NCBI GenBank assembly: GCA_034440615.1
Contig: JAOTOM010005102.1
Coordinates: 124,001-188,000 of the forward strand
Reading direction: 5' to 3'
Length of the DNA stretch: 64,000 nucleotides
DNA from: Ashinkailepas kermadecensis
Taxonomy: Eukaryota; Arthropoda; Thecostraca; Neolepadidae
Part shown: one piece after another, positions 23,541-35,588 of the stretch
How positions within the stretch are numbered: position 1 is the stretch's first letter
Layout: each line of letters begins with the position of its first letter
Notes under the pieces: model-generated
Seen by the model: only the letters and a program-made list of their open reading frames with translations
Database searches by the model: none
What the model was told of the DNA's origin: nothing
Position numbers and translations under genes: made by a program

Positions 23541-24196
23541 TCGCATTGTAATCAGTGCAAAAGATCGAAGCCTTGATAAATCGATCTCTTCCTTGCTCCC
23601 CCACCCCCCCCCACCTCCCGCTACAAGTGTTGAAAACTGCAGGCATGCTAGCATTCCTTTTATATATATATATCCGGGCTCCCACCAACGCACGTCTTCT
23701 CACATTCATAATACACTATGAGGTATACATAAACCGTTTACTTCAATAATACAAATCTAAGTCGGCACTCATGAAACGAGGACAGCGCTCTCCATCGCTC
23801 CTACCCACAGACAATGCACAACGCAGGCAATTACCTCACAGCACATCATGATAGCACACAGCACCAGCTAAACTAGCATCGACGAATCGCTGCGGCATAG
23901 ACTTGACCGTTCGCTGCGCCGCATCTGCCGCCACCTGCAGCGAGGAGATGCTTGCCATCGTCCACTGCGGTTGTTGATGTGCTCTCAGCACACATACTGA
24001 TACTGAATGATAGCTGTTGCTCCAAACCACAACGACGGCAGTCACAGCACGGCTCCACTGGACAGAAGCACAACTGCACACTGTAAATGTACGTGCGTGT
24101 GCTGCAAGGTAAATACCACAGGTATACCATACGCGGGGGGGACAGAATAGGTCGATTGATCAAGGTTTCGACCGTTTGCACTGATTACAATGCGAT
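23541..24196. repeat. Inverted repeat pair, ~57 bp arms, poly-C bordered
   Basis: The left arm 23541-23598 (TCGCATTGTAATCAGTGCAA, then GATCGAAGCCTTGATAAATC) is repeated in reverse complement at 24141-24196, about 85% alike. On its inner side the left arm runs into poly-C and the right arm into poly-G. It may mark the ends of a ~650 bp non-autonomous element or two opposite insertions of one repeat. No transposase is visible between the arms. Confidence 0.6.
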
Positions 24197-24419
24197 AATG
24201 TCAGCAATGTGCAAAATAAGGTCGCATCTAAAATTGACTAATCCCGGGTACCGCGGACGCACGATGCCGTGCAATGTGGGTGAACAGAACTGGTCGGGCC
24301 GGCTGGGTATTGGCGCCGAGCGAGCGGTACGGCCCGCCATCAGTCAGCTCCGCCACAGGGTCATTGCGGCTGAATAGGGGGTGGCCAAGCGCTCAGCAGG
24401 CAACGGCGACGGTCTCGCA

Positions 24420-24470
24420 ATTTGTGGAGGTTATGAGCTGTGGAGGTTATGAGCTGTGGAGGTTATGATA
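24420..24470. repeat. 16 bp repeat, 3 copies
   Basis: GTGGAGGTTATGAGCT is repeated three times in tandem, the last copy diverging. Confidence 0.85.
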
Positions 24471-25039
24471 CGCTGTCCTCACAGCGAGGTGAGGGTCAAA
24501 AAAGTTTAGTGAGCGCAATGAAAGCGACATGGTTTCAAGTGTTGCTGCGTCTCGTTTTTCATCTGACACCGTCTCAAGGCGTGATGACGATTTTGAAATG
24601 TTCGCCCATTGACACAACGCCAAGGTTCTGTACGTGTTCGAGCTATATTTCGCATATTGCCTTGAAATGTCCAATGGCATTCCTGATCGGTCAATGGCCA
24701 CCAGCAAACCCACCAGCCCGAACAAATATGTCGCAGAGAGCTTGAACAGACCCGCGAACACCGGTCATCTCCACGTAGACGCAAGTGACGCATTGGCAAA
24801 CAGGCATGATCTGGTAAACAGAGAGGATTGGTGGTGCGATCCGGTCGCCAGCTGTCAGCCATGGCGTCTGCCCAGCCGCACCAGTGGCCGATTTCCGTCA
24901 AATGTTTACGTTTGTGGCAACCCTACAAGCTAACGAACGGCCCGACAAAGTCGACACGACCTCCATGCGATAAAATCCCGCTTCGGCTCGGAGTCTGCTT
25001 ACAATTGGTGACCCCAGGTCAATTAGTGCGATAAGGCGC

Positions 25040-25335
25040 TCTGACGGCGCCGCCGGGTCTGCGGAAGTCATCAATCTGACCGAGCGACGCTACCTCAGAG
25101 GACGACGACTGTCCGCTCTGAGGTCCGGGTCTACGGAAGTCATCGATCTGACCGAGCAACGGCACCTCAGAGGACGACGACTGTCCGCTCTGAGCTTCGG
25201 ATCTGCGGAAGTCACCAATCTGACCGAGCAACGGCACCTCAGAGGACGACGACTGTCCGCTCTGAGGTCCGGGTCTGCCGAAGTCACAGATCTGACCGAG
25301 TGACGCCACCTCAGAGGACGACGACTGTCCGCTCT
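25040..25335 (-). repeat. 72 bp minisatellite, 4 copies, open on the minus strand
   Basis: There are four units of 72 bp. On the minus strand each reads as a 24-residue repeat with core SGQSSSSEV..LGQI.DF.RP, inside a 180-codon open frame (25019-25561). The period is a multiple of three, so the frame survives. Copies differ at silent and replacement sites alike. The unit shows no known domain and there is no promoter or splice evidence; it is most likely a non-coding minisatellite. Confidence 0.8.
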
Positions 25336-25794
25336 GCCGCCCGTGTTTGCGGCGCTGCTGGCGACAGAACGACTCGCCTGACGGCACCGTCAATGATGCG
25401 CGAGCCAACGCGTCGTCGCCACGGGCGCTCGACACATACACAAACACGCCTTTTATACAATGACCGACGCGCGTGGGCATGCAGCGACCATTAATCAAGC
25501 GATCCAGTATATTAACGAGCTGTGATCCAGCGCCACTGCACGGCACAGTTTCGTGATGCACAAACCGTTTTTGTGTTTCGATCCGGGCGTCGTGTCACCG
25601 AAGTCCGCGTCGGTGTCGACGAGTGGACCGCTTGAAGAGCAATCCTCGTGACTCAAGTAATGTCACAGCTCCTGATGTGTCCGTCTGCCCATAAGCGTGT
25701 GTCAGCGGCGCTCGCGAGGCACGTGGCGAACGTCATTCCGACGGCAGCAAGTGCAGTGTGTCAGACCAGGTGGCGACAGGGATAGAAGTCCTCA

Positions 25795-26605
25795 TTGTTG
25801 CATCCATACCAAGAGTCCATACCGTGACATCCATAACAGAGGTTCGTACCGTGACATCCGTACCGCGAATCCATACTGCGACATCCATACTAGGAGTACA
25901 TACCGTGGCATCCATACTAGGAGTATATACCGTGACATCCATACCAGGAGTCCATATCGTGACACCCATACCAGGAGTTCATACCGTTACATCTACACCA
26001 TGAGCCCATACCGTGACACTCATAGCATAAGTTCATACCGTGACATCCATACCAGGAGATCATACCGTGACATCCATACCGAGAGTCCTTACCGCGGCAT
26101 CCATGCCAGGTGTCCGCACCATGGCATCCATACAAGGAGTCCATACCGTGACATCCATACCAGGAGATCATACCGTGACATCCGTAACGAGAGTTCTTAC
26201 CGCGGCATCCATACCAGGCGCCCGCACCATGGCATTCATACAAGGAGTCCATACCGTGCCATCCATACCGTACCATCCATACCAGAAGTCCATACCGTGA
26301 CATCCATACCAAGAGTCAATGCAAATGCATCCATGCATTGACATCCAAGTGGTAGAGTCCGTACCACGGCGTCCATACGGTGGTTTTCATGCCGTGGCAT
26401 CCATATAATTGAGTGCATGCCGTGGAGTCCATATCGCGGAGTCCATTCTGTGGAGTTCATACCGCCCATACCAAACCGTCTCTACTGCGGCATACTCACC
26501 GTGAACTTCATACCGTGATATCCATACCGAGGCGGGCGTCCATACCGTGGATGCCATGCCATGAGTCAATACCACTGCATCCATACCGAGGAATCTACAT
26601 CGTGG
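25795..26605. repeat. 27 bp minisatellite, ~30 copies
   Basis: The unit is close to ATACCGTGACATCCATACCA followed by GGAGTCC. It degenerates rightwards into irregular lengths after about 26330. Because 27 is divisible by three, a 214-codon plus-strand frame (YRDIHTRSP repeats) and several shadow frames stay open. They are not regarded as genes. Confidence 0.9.
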
Positions 26606-26649
26606 CACGCACAAAACGCAGCCGACGAGGCGACGTTTCATTTCTTATG

Positions 26650-26790
26650 CGGTGATGGCATCGCGTGCCTCGGGCGGTGAGAAGTGATTTATCCAGGTTA
26701 TCATTAAACGCGGCCGATCTGCAATTACCCGCTACATATTGCATGCGCCACTTAATGGACTAGTTGCCATGATTAGCGACAGAGGCCACA
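26650..26790. promoter_or_regulatory. Candidate conserved non-coding element
   Basis: The block combines TGATTTATCC, TTATCATTAAACG, CAATTACCC and CTTAATGGACTAGTTGC. It shares the exact 14-mer AATGGACTAGTTGC (26754-26767) with a similar block at 52306-52319, each preceded by GCGCCA. An enhancer role is inference only. Confidence 0.3.
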
Positions 26791-27130
26791 ATTTGCGCCG
26801 GCGGCGGCGCTGACGGGTCGGCCCACATGGCGGCGGCGACGAGTGGCGGCCTCGTCGGTGGCGACGCGTCGGCAGGTGGTGGCCCGAGCCGTTCTGGAGC
26901 GTCCACGTGGTGACGGCGCTCGACGGCGGCGGCGAGGCCCAACGGGCCCGCTCTCGTCGTCGCTGCCGGTTCACCATGGCAAGGGGAGCCGTCAAAGAGG
27001 AGCTGGCGCCCGTCGTCACCACCGTCGGGAGCGACGCATCGACACTGCTGGCAGTCACGGTGTTGCGGATAATGAGGGTCCCTCGTGTCGACCGTCGTGC
27101 GTGCGACCTGCCGCAACCGTGAAATGGAAT
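26791..27130. other. CpG-rich block
   Basis: GC-rich sequence open on both strands by composition; no domain is recognised. It lies next to the candidate non-coding element at 26650-26790. Confidence 0.35.
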
Positions 27131-27619
27131 GAAAGCGGCGTGGAATTCGCCATGGAATCGCCGATCGGACCCAGAATCGGGCTAGAATTAACGGTCTCCA
27201 GCTGTCACGGATGTGGTATGATGCTTGTTTGGATGTTTGGCAAGGATATGAAGCGAGCGAGCAGAACTTCTTTTCCTGCCATCTGGCGTACTGTCGATAT
27301 CCGAACAATATCAACAGCACCAAATATCGAAGACCGTGGGACGCGTAGTATTACCTCCGTGTTGTCTCCAGCCATAATGTCATTCCTCCTCGGACAAAGT
27401 AATCCAGCGTTTGTTTTTTTCTTTTAACTTTCCTCATGCCCGTTGCACTCAAACGCACACTCACGCATATATATATATACTTTACCCTTGGGCAGAATAC
27501 CTCATCGATCGCGCATGGTAACATAGAGATACATTTTCCAAGAAAATGGAGGTAACGTTGCCATCTGCAACATTCGTGGAATTTAGATACTGCACCTTGT
27601 ACACTCATCTCCTTAACTT

Positions 27620-27835
27620 TAAGCAATGCCATTGCTGAACAGTGCCAAATGTCTATTGCTCCTAAACAATGTCATTGCTGTACAGTGCCAACTGTCTATT
27701 GCTCCTAAACAATGTCATTGCTGTACAGTGCCAAATGTCTATTGCTCCTAAACAATGTCATTGCTGTACAGTGCCAACTGTCTATTGCTCCTAAACAATG
27801 TCATTGCTGTATGGCGTCAACTGCCCGTTGCTCCT
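27620..27835. repeat. 43 bp minisatellite, ~4.7 copies
   Basis: The unit contains AACAATGTCATTGCTGTACA followed by GTGCCAACTGTCTATTGCTC. Copies are spaced 43 bp apart (27665, 27708 and onward). Confidence 0.9.
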
Positions 27836-29160
27836 GAGCAGAGACCATAGAGCACCTGTCACACCGGACGACGTGTGCTGGTGTAGCTGGTCGCAGTGTT
27901 CTGCCGCTGTCGCCTGTGCACACCAAGATCCGTGCACGCAGCCGGAGACGGTGCCGTTCCCGGAAAGGAAGGGCTGCCATCACCGGGAGGAAGTTGGCCG
28001 CTAATTGGTGTGCTTAGAAGGCTGTCACGTGCTACCTTTGGCGTACCTCCACTTCCACTCATGACCTGCTGCTGGCACGGAGCCCCCCCCCCCAGCCCCG
28101 CCCTCCTTGCCTGATCTGGAGGCTGTTCCAGAAGTGCCCGACGTGTGGCATTGGCTCACTTCCAGGCTGGGGAAACTTCGCCGAAATGGTAGTATTTATA
28201 TGTGTGGCTGATAAGGTCAGATGATGGACATATCATGCTGCAAATATTCTCAGACTATGCGATATCGCTGGGGAAGATCTAAAGGCTAGCCGGGGTCACT
28301 AACCTGGATTAATTTCTTGTGACCGTGCAGGACCGTTTTCGACGGGGCATTCATTGCAGAATATTTATGTGGCCGGACTTGGCATTTAGAGATAATTTGC
28401 AACATTCCTCTCACGAAAGAAATGATCCGCAAACAGTTGTACTTATACAAGCAGCAAAGCATGAATCATGAAATGTTGTACCTACAAAACCAGCTGTACC
28501 CGTGTGGGGCTGCCTGTCAATTGTCGGCATTGACCCGACACAGCTCGTTAGCCATTGTCGAAGTGAAATGTCGATGCGTCTGAGTGAACTTAAGCTACAT
28601 TCTGGTGCTTGACTGGCGGTTCGATCTGAAGTGGTTCCGGCGTTGGCGCGGTTGAAGTTGTCGCTTAAACATTCATTGTATCCATGTAAGTATAAGTTGG
28701 TAGTTTGTATGTATATAATTACTGATGGACAATTCCTTTAATCTTCATTGCGTTCGTTGTGTACCATGCTTTTAGCCATTAAAAGGTACGTATTTGCAGG
28801 GAAATCGTGCTAGCCCACACGACAGAGACGACGCTGACCTAACATACCTATCAACTTCAGCTCCCAGCACTACGGAAACTCGCTTCGAGGACCAGCTGAA
28901 CAGGATCGAAAACATCGTGAAAGATTTACCACAATGTTCGCCGAGTGAAAAAAAGGACTGAAACTGTTACTGAATCGAGAAAAACGACACGTGGGATGAA
29001 AGCATTCATTTCCAAATGTGGTGGTTAGGAAATATTAAGAAACGCCTGTTCGGAAGTAAAATTATCGTGCCCCTTTTTAATTGTAATTAATATATATTAA
29101 TATAATTTAATTTGTATTTAATTTTATTAATTTAATTAATTAATTATTAAGATTTTAATG
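27836..29160. other. Intergenic stretch, no gene seen
   Basis: A poly-C tract lies near 28085. A Ser/Thr-rich open run at about 28850-28970 (TETRFEDQLNRIENIVKDL) is helix-like but has no identified family. It could belong to the transposase relic that starts about 200 bp downstream. Confidence 0.35.
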
Positions 29161-29162
29161 AA

Positions 29163-29705
29163 GATCGACTGGCCGCGGCGATGAAGCAGAAATTATATGC
29201 CTTTGCATCAGACGGTGCAAACGTCATGAGCGGAAAAACTGGTGGTTTAGGATACGTTTGAATGCCACAGTTAATAATAATGTATACCAAATACGCTGCA
29301 CGTAGTGCTCACAGATTACAGCTGAGCATTAGACATGATTACGAGATTGTACCTGCGCTTGAAAGCAGTAGCGCAGTCAGGGTTTGATCCAGTGTTTTTG
29401 GAGTCATTTTTTTTTAGTAGACACCAAAACGAATGCTTGACGGGACTGGTCCATGGAGAAGGTGCGAAATTAAGAGCTTGAATTCGCAAGAATCCGCGAT
29501 AGTGTCGCGTGACGTGAAGTGACATATATAAAAATATATTTCTATAACGATATATATCAAATAATAATACAATACATAAATTTGTCCTTTTCATCCCACT
29601 AGGTTCTTATGATGTCGAACGTCGTTTTTCCGCCTTAAAGCATAAACCATACGGCGTCCCTCCGGAAAATTTCATGCTGAGGAATACGCGAAGCGATGGA
29701 TAGAC
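29163..29705 (+). pseudogene. hAT-superfamily transposase relic (ZNF862/SCAND3-like)
   Basis: Three short plus-strand pieces fit hAT-type transposases. KLYAFASDGANVMSGKTGG (29190-29250) corresponds to the FASDGA.VM.GK.GG segment around a catalytic Asp. KYAARSAHRLQLS (about 29300-29335) corresponds to the C.AHRL.L segment. GSYDVERRFSALKH (about 29600-29645) corresponds to the C-terminal dimerisation motif. Stops and frame changes separate them, and AT-rich sequence fills 29400-29590, where most of the catalytic core should be. An intact enzyme would cut and paste the element through an RNase H-like DDE fold. No terminal inverted repeats were located. The three pieces in order make the call reasonable, not certain. 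Confidence 0.55.
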
Positions 29706-30185
29706 GAGGGCCATCTGCCTTGTGGCGATCTGTGCCCTGGGTTATCAACACTCCACTGAACAACTGATGCCCCTTACAGTGCCTTATTCCATTTTAATTC
29801 AGGCATGCATATTGTACAGAACAGCACAACTCGACAAGAAAATGGGCAGCATGTGTGGTGCCCTTCCCTTTGCGCAGCATTTTACTTCCATCGCCATTCG
29901 TGTACTTCAGATATGCAAGTCTGCATTTCATAGTGCTGTGTTTTATGGCTGTGCTACCTGGTACATTTCTTCGCTAAAAGCACCTGAAAAAGTGCATCAA
30001 TGCCTTTAAAGGCTGTGAGGCGTCCGTCAATAAACACTAACGCTTCTAAAGGTATTTTCCTTACCCCATTAAGGGAGATCCCTACCATAAGGTGAGGACT
30101 CCCTTCCGCGCCGGATATAGTAACAAGTCAAATGAACTGTATTTGAAAGATCAACGGCATGTCCCATTTCCAAGGCCGTCCATTG

Positions 30186-30312
30186 CAGGGACTCGTCTGA
30201 GAGACTTTGAGTAGGGGATGTGTCCATTGTCTACTGCGGAGGCCCTCGTCACCGCTCAGCTGACTCCGGCCCCCGCAGTAATGCTGAAACAACGCGACTG
30301 GATCATGAAGCA
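30186..30312. mobile_element. MITE family M2, copy 2
   Basis: The left end CAGGGACTCGTCT (30186-30198) matches the M2 inverted repeat. The interior (GATGTGTCCATTG, GGCCCTCGTC, CCGCAGTAATGCTGAAACAA) parallels 12347-12528. A clear right inverted repeat was not found, so this copy may be truncated. Confidence 0.45.
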
Positions 30313-30399
30313 ACGGGCGGGGCTAGGGTCGTGACTGCGGGGGGCACGGCCCCGCACTCAACATGAGAGTGCGGGGTTCACTGTACCAAACACATGCGC

Positions 30400-31960
30400 A
30401 CATGCATTACACCACATATCTTCGAGCATTTGAGTTTTGCCGATCATTTTCATAAGACGACCCCCTTGCCATTAGCTTATTTCCCAAATTCACATATATG
30501 GCAGAATTAGTCTGGTTAGTCACATTCGTCCTCAAGCCTGTCACCCGCATCAAGATTATATTCGAATACTAGAATCATGAGTTTTATTTGGCAACTTACA
30601 TGGCTGCTAGTATATTAGGTATGCAGACTAGTATAAATACTACATGCACTTTATAAGCAACACCAGGTTATGTAACTATAACACGAATTGAGGGCCCAAC
30701 TGGATACAGAATTTAGACCGTGGGGAAAATGTAAAATACCAAAACAACAGCAAACAGCATGCAATATTTATTTACGATTTCTACAACAAGCACTTTCTTT
30801 TGCGTTGGTGATGATCTTAAAAAGAAACAACTAAAAAGATTCAGATGTAAATTATGTTTAGCTAAAGAGTGCAATGCACCGTAAGACATAATTCCTTTGT
30901 TGCTTCACTTTCTTTGTATAATACAATAACTATTTATTTGTATAACTAGACTGAAAATCTTCTTCTTCTTCTCAAATGCTTTCTGTTCGCAATATCTGCT
31001 AGTGTTGGCTAAGTTGTGTGCAGAGCATAACACTCATAACAGCACTAATGAATGCGTCGATGACGAACATCGGTGTACTCTGCCGCTCTTTCTTTCATTT
31101 TACAGGTAGTGTACATGACCTTTAAGTTTCACAGCGTAATATGCCAATCCTGCCTTTCATCCCAGCACCCCTAACAACATTGGTAATATTTGTGGATCTT
31201 ATAAGATGAGTTGCTAAGCTGAGTTAGGAGGAAAACAGAGGGCAACTTTGAGTGGCGTGATTGTGCAAGCTGAACAGGCTCTTTTTTAAGCATGCTCTGA
31301 ATAAAATAACACTTGTTATCCTCGAAGGTCTTATGTTCGTGCTACTGAACCACTGACCTCAGGAATCAGGCATGCATTCTCAAAATAGTAATATTTTCAT
31401 ATTTCTCATTAGTTGACAATCATATTGATGCCATATGCAGCTTTTTTCTACGTAGGTAGATATGTAATTAAGCATACTCATAAGACGCTAGAATGAATTA
31501 AACTTTGATATGAGGGTAAAAATATAGTGTGGTTGACATGAAAATTATGTTTACGAAGGTTCGTTTGGTCCCCTGCCCCTCTAATGAGCCAACACAGAAT
31601 TGGGGGTAAAAAAGACAGTCTTGACCTCCAATAATTTTGACAGGGGATCAACTGACCTTCTAACTCTCCTAATCCGCCGCACCTGGTTCAAATTTAAATT
31701 ATTTGATGATTTAGCATATACGGTGACCGGAGAGTACGATAATTGAATATTTATGGATGCTGTGAGTGCAAAAAATAGCCGTTTGTTCTCGTCGATCAGT
31801 GCGAAATTAAATCGCATTCGCATAATGGCATCACAGGTGGAGAGGTTCCGTTTGTCGATACATTGATATATATTAAGAGAGAACAACCTTTTTCCTACCT
31901 GCAAGTGTTCCGAAATCTTAAGGCTAGAGTTAGCATCCATCCACTCGGTACGAGGGATGC
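30400..31960. other. AT-rich intergenic stretch, nothing recognised
   Basis: AT-rich sequence with short open frames only. No repeat arms, RT, transposase or RNA gene was recognised. Confidence 0.45.
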
Positions 31961-32049
31961 CAGCTCTGCTACGCCTTTAACGGCATGCACAGCATCGCAA
32001 TCAAGTCGCACTCCGAAGCAACACCAGCCATGCTTCCGCAGCCTGCACA

Positions 32050-32500
32050 TGCGGCACCCGTGGTTTCACCGGATGCGCATTGTGCCCGATATAGTGAGCT
32101 GCGGCAGCGGCGCCGGCTGCGTGTGCTCGCGAAGGCGGGGCCAGCCACTGCCGGCGGCAGGGGAGCTCCTGGGAGCGGCACCGTCACCGTCATCCGCGCC
32201 GTCGCCGAGCGACGCGCACACGTGTCCGACCTGTCGTGACACTATCGCAGCCAAGCCATAACACGCGGGGTCACACTGGCCGACGCGCTGCACCACGGCA
32301 TGTGCTAGTTGCGCGCACGACCGCCAGGGGCGCTGGCGGCGGCGCGGTGGAGCCGGCCGGCCCGCCGGCAGGCAGAGGCCAGTGTCGCCGCCGTTACTGT
32401 GCACCGTGTGGTTGCCGCGGGCGTCGTCCGACCGACCGACAGACCGGCCCGGGGTTTGCCGCTGAGTCGCCGTGGAGGATGACCTGCTGTGTCCTGTGAG
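32050..32500. other. CpG-rich block
   Basis: GGCCGG-rich sequence with chance open frames on both strands. No domain is recognised. It lies just left of MITE M1 copy 2. Confidence 0.35.
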
Positions 32501-32530
32501 ACAGGTGAGTCTCGGTCCCCGGTGAGATGG

Positions 32531-32690
32531 CATAGGTGGCGGAACGTCCGAATTTGAGGAGGGCACTGGGCAGTTTTTGGGTCGATTCTTTTCGGTCAAC
32601 GACATGGGGTCAATGTTCAATTTTCGGATTTAAAGGGGCACCGGGGCACAGTGCCAGAGCCCCCCCTCGCCAGCCGTTCCGCTGCCTATG
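32531..32690. mobile_element. MITE family M1, copy 2
   Basis: The terminal inverted repeats are CATAGGTGGCGGAACG (32531-32546) and CGTTCCGCTGCCTATG (32675-32690), differing at two positions. GTGAGAT occurs on both flanks (32522-32528 and 32690-32696), possibly a target duplication. The interior shares CGAATTTGAGG.GGGCAC and CGGATTTAAAGGGGCACC-type blocks with 9010-9153. It is 160 bp long and non-coding. Confidence 0.7.
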
Positions 32691-33249
32691 TGAGATACCG
32701 TCTCCTGTGATGTGTAAGCGTCACTTTTGTTGTGCGCCCACGTGCACTTCAAGTCGACACGTGGACTCGCCGCAAGCCTCCCAAATAATGGTTGCCTGCA
32801 TGCCGATTACGCGCTAGTGCTAGTCTACCGCAACCCGCCTTATTGCGAGCACTTTGGCTTCATCAACTGTTGACGGTGCAGCTCTCGCACTGAAGTGGCA
32901 AGATTTAGCTGAAACGACTCTTTAAGCCCGATCGGATTAATGCGAGTGTCTGACTTCGCGATTATGGAACCAGTTTTTCAGGCACTGGGGGATGCTCACG
33001 CGTAATGGTTCGCAGGCTCGACAAATGAATTATAAATCACCGGAACAATGCACATTAGACGTATTTATGCCCCGGGAAATCGTCGACACCGTCTATATAA
33101 AGAGGGCGACACCACCGAAACTAGCCGCCACTATGACCCGGTCCGCGGTCGAGCGCATTTAAGTGCACTCAGTCCCTCTAAGTGAACGCACAGGTCCATG
33201 TCGCGAGTGTCGCGTGAAATGGACGCTCGGGCGCGGTCGTAATTCACGG

Positions 33250-33955
33250 TAACGTGACGGCTAGATGCCCTGCAGCGCGCTCGCGGGGGGGGGGGCGGTC
33301 ACACACGCCCTGCTCGAACTCGCATCACATCGGCCCGGCTAAGAGTTCACTTCCCGTCCTGACTTCACTTCCCGTGCGGTCTTCCCGTGCCACCCGCTCT
33401 TCGCGGCCACATCCGTCCGGCGAGAAGGTGTGTCGGAGTCCGGTCTCCCAAATCACGCCGGTCCGGTGGGCGATGCCGCCCGCGGTCGGCCTCCTGGGCC
33501 GGCGCAGTGGTGCGACAGGCCCCGCCAGAGCCGGCGACCTTCCCGACATCCTCATCCCGGTGAGGACGCTCCCCAGAGTCCCTCCCCGCTCTCCCCACCC
33601 CCGCAGGTCCGCCGCCGCCACGCCCGGCTGCAGGTCGCGGCGCGCCGGCGCTAATCTCGGCGCCTGGCTTTTTATCACAATGAAACCTCATCAGCGGCGC
33701 GTTGTCTGCGTCGCGCGCGCTCATCCGGCAGTTTGTGCGATGCCGGGCTCACTCGAGCCGGGCACACACGGCGGCGCCCGCCGCAGCGAACCGTGCCGCG
33801 ACCAGCTGGCAGAAGTCGACCTGGTGTACTTACACACACGGCCGGCCGCGGGCCTCCGCGCGGAACGAGCCGCGTCCTGCGCCGGGCCTGGCGCCACACC
33901 GCCCGCAGCCGGGTGGCGGATGGCTTCGTCAGCGCGAACCCGTGCTGACGCGAAC
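33250..33955. other. CpG-rich block
   Basis: A 234-codon plus-strand frame (33254-33958) and several minus-strand frames are open, as expected from GC-rich sequence. The translations are Arg/Ala/Pro-rich without domain signature. No exon is supported. Confidence 0.4.
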
Positions 33956-33959
33956 TGAG

Positions 33960-34255
33960 ACACCGGTGTGTCTCAGTGATGTTTTGCAGACATTGATGTG
34001 TCGCAGCACTGTGTCGCAGTGCTGTTCCGCAGCCATTGGTGTGTCGCAGCACTATATCGCAGCCACTGGTATGTCGCAGCACTGTATCGCAGCCACTGGT
34101 ATGTCGCAGCGCTGTGACACAGCCACCGGTGTATCGCAGCGATGTGTTGCAGACAGTGGTGTGTCGCAACCACCAGTGTGTCGCAGCCATCAATATGTCG
34201 CGGCCACCGGTGTGTCGCAGTGATGTGTCGCAATGCTGTGTCGTCGCCACTGGTG
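33960..34255. repeat. ~30 bp minisatellite, ~10 copies
   Basis: The unit is close to TGTGTCGCAGCACTGTATCG followed by CAGCCACTGG, with length variants. It abuts the right edge of the CpG-rich block. Open frames on both strands are repeat products. Confidence 0.85.
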
Positions 34256-35588
34256 TGAGCTTGTCCCTCTCGATTCGCGAAATACGAAGATGTTGATGAC
34301 TTGATGTTCGCCGCTCATGTTTGATTTCGGGGAGCCGATATCCAATATCCCCGATGGTCGAAGCTGCACCCCGCGTCCGAGATGATCGGCATTACGGGTG
34401 TTTTTTTCCGGTATGGAAAACAGCCAGTGTGATGGTTCTCTGTCGTACGTTATTCGATATGACAGAAACCCCACTGCACACTTGGGATAGTCACGCTCCG
34501 CGCAATGGATAGAACGTTGGGATCTATGCTGAGCAGGCCGCGAGAGGTCAGGTCCGGTCAGATTTCGTGGCCTTTGTCCGGTAGGACGACTTGTGAGCTA
34601 GATGAGTGAGCGCCAGCTCTACCGGTACACCTCTGTCGGCCTGCAGTCATGGGCTGCGCTACCACTGGGATGACGGGATCGATTATCCGGAATAATGTTC
34701 AAATTTAATATATGCCTATATGGCATGTGGGCGCTGCATGTAACGAATGGATTTACGAGCCTGAGACCCCCTCAACCACCTTACCCTACCGGAGTGCATG
34801 TGTAGAGTACATGCACTGTTTTACTGGACAGGTTAATCTTGCTACCGTGGGGAAGAGATGGATGTGATCCGACTCTTTTGAAATCATACCTCAGTGCCAG
34901 TATATATGCAACTTCGTGTACAATTGTTACATAGGCTGTAGGACGGCCTGAGAATATATAGAGGAAAAACGGTATATAATTCCGATAAAATAATTATCCT
35001 GCACTTCCCGTTCACTGGTTAACTCAACACTTTGCATCTTGGTCGAACTCACGCCTCTCTCAGTCTCATTCCAATTTTACATACAAACAAATATTTCCAT
35101 TTGAAACGCAATGCGAATTATGGACGACATTAAGTTCTGCAAGTGTTCTGTCGATGTACACTTTGCGTCAGGTTATTGCGTCGGCTATTTATTGCCAACA
35201 TTGCAGCAAATGAAGAAGGTATTGTGGAGAACCCTCCATTTTATGATGTGAAAGCACAAGGTCATGTTCAGGTCAGTTGATTAATTTCACGCCCTGATCT
35301 TCTTCACTGCACGATACTTCGATACCAACTATATCTACTTTAGGATACGTATGATTCCGTCGGCTAAGCGCAGTTGACATTGGGACTTGTCATAATTTGG
35401 TGTGCTAGGAATGATGCAATGATTGGATAGAAAATGAAGTTGCCAACATGCTGACAAATTCATAATTTGCTACCATCACCGCTAAGTGCAAAATTCGGCG
35501 ATCACGATGCCTAACGCGAATTCAGATGTAAGCACGGCGAGCATAAGGTGCGAGCATCCACGGGCATGAACAGCGTGACTGTGCAGGA
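34256..35588. other. Intergenic stretch, no gene seen
   Basis: Mixed sequence with short open frames only. No repeat, RT or RNA gene was recognised. Confidence 0.4.

Noticed and set aside
25697..26341. 214-codon plus-strand YRDIHTRSP repeat protein
   Set aside because: A 27 bp minisatellite; the frame is kept by divisibility by three and is lost as the units degenerate.
33254..33958. 234-codon frame in a CpG-rich block
   Set aside because: Arg/Ala/Pro-rich translation with equally long frames on the other strand; typical of GC-rich non-coding DNA.
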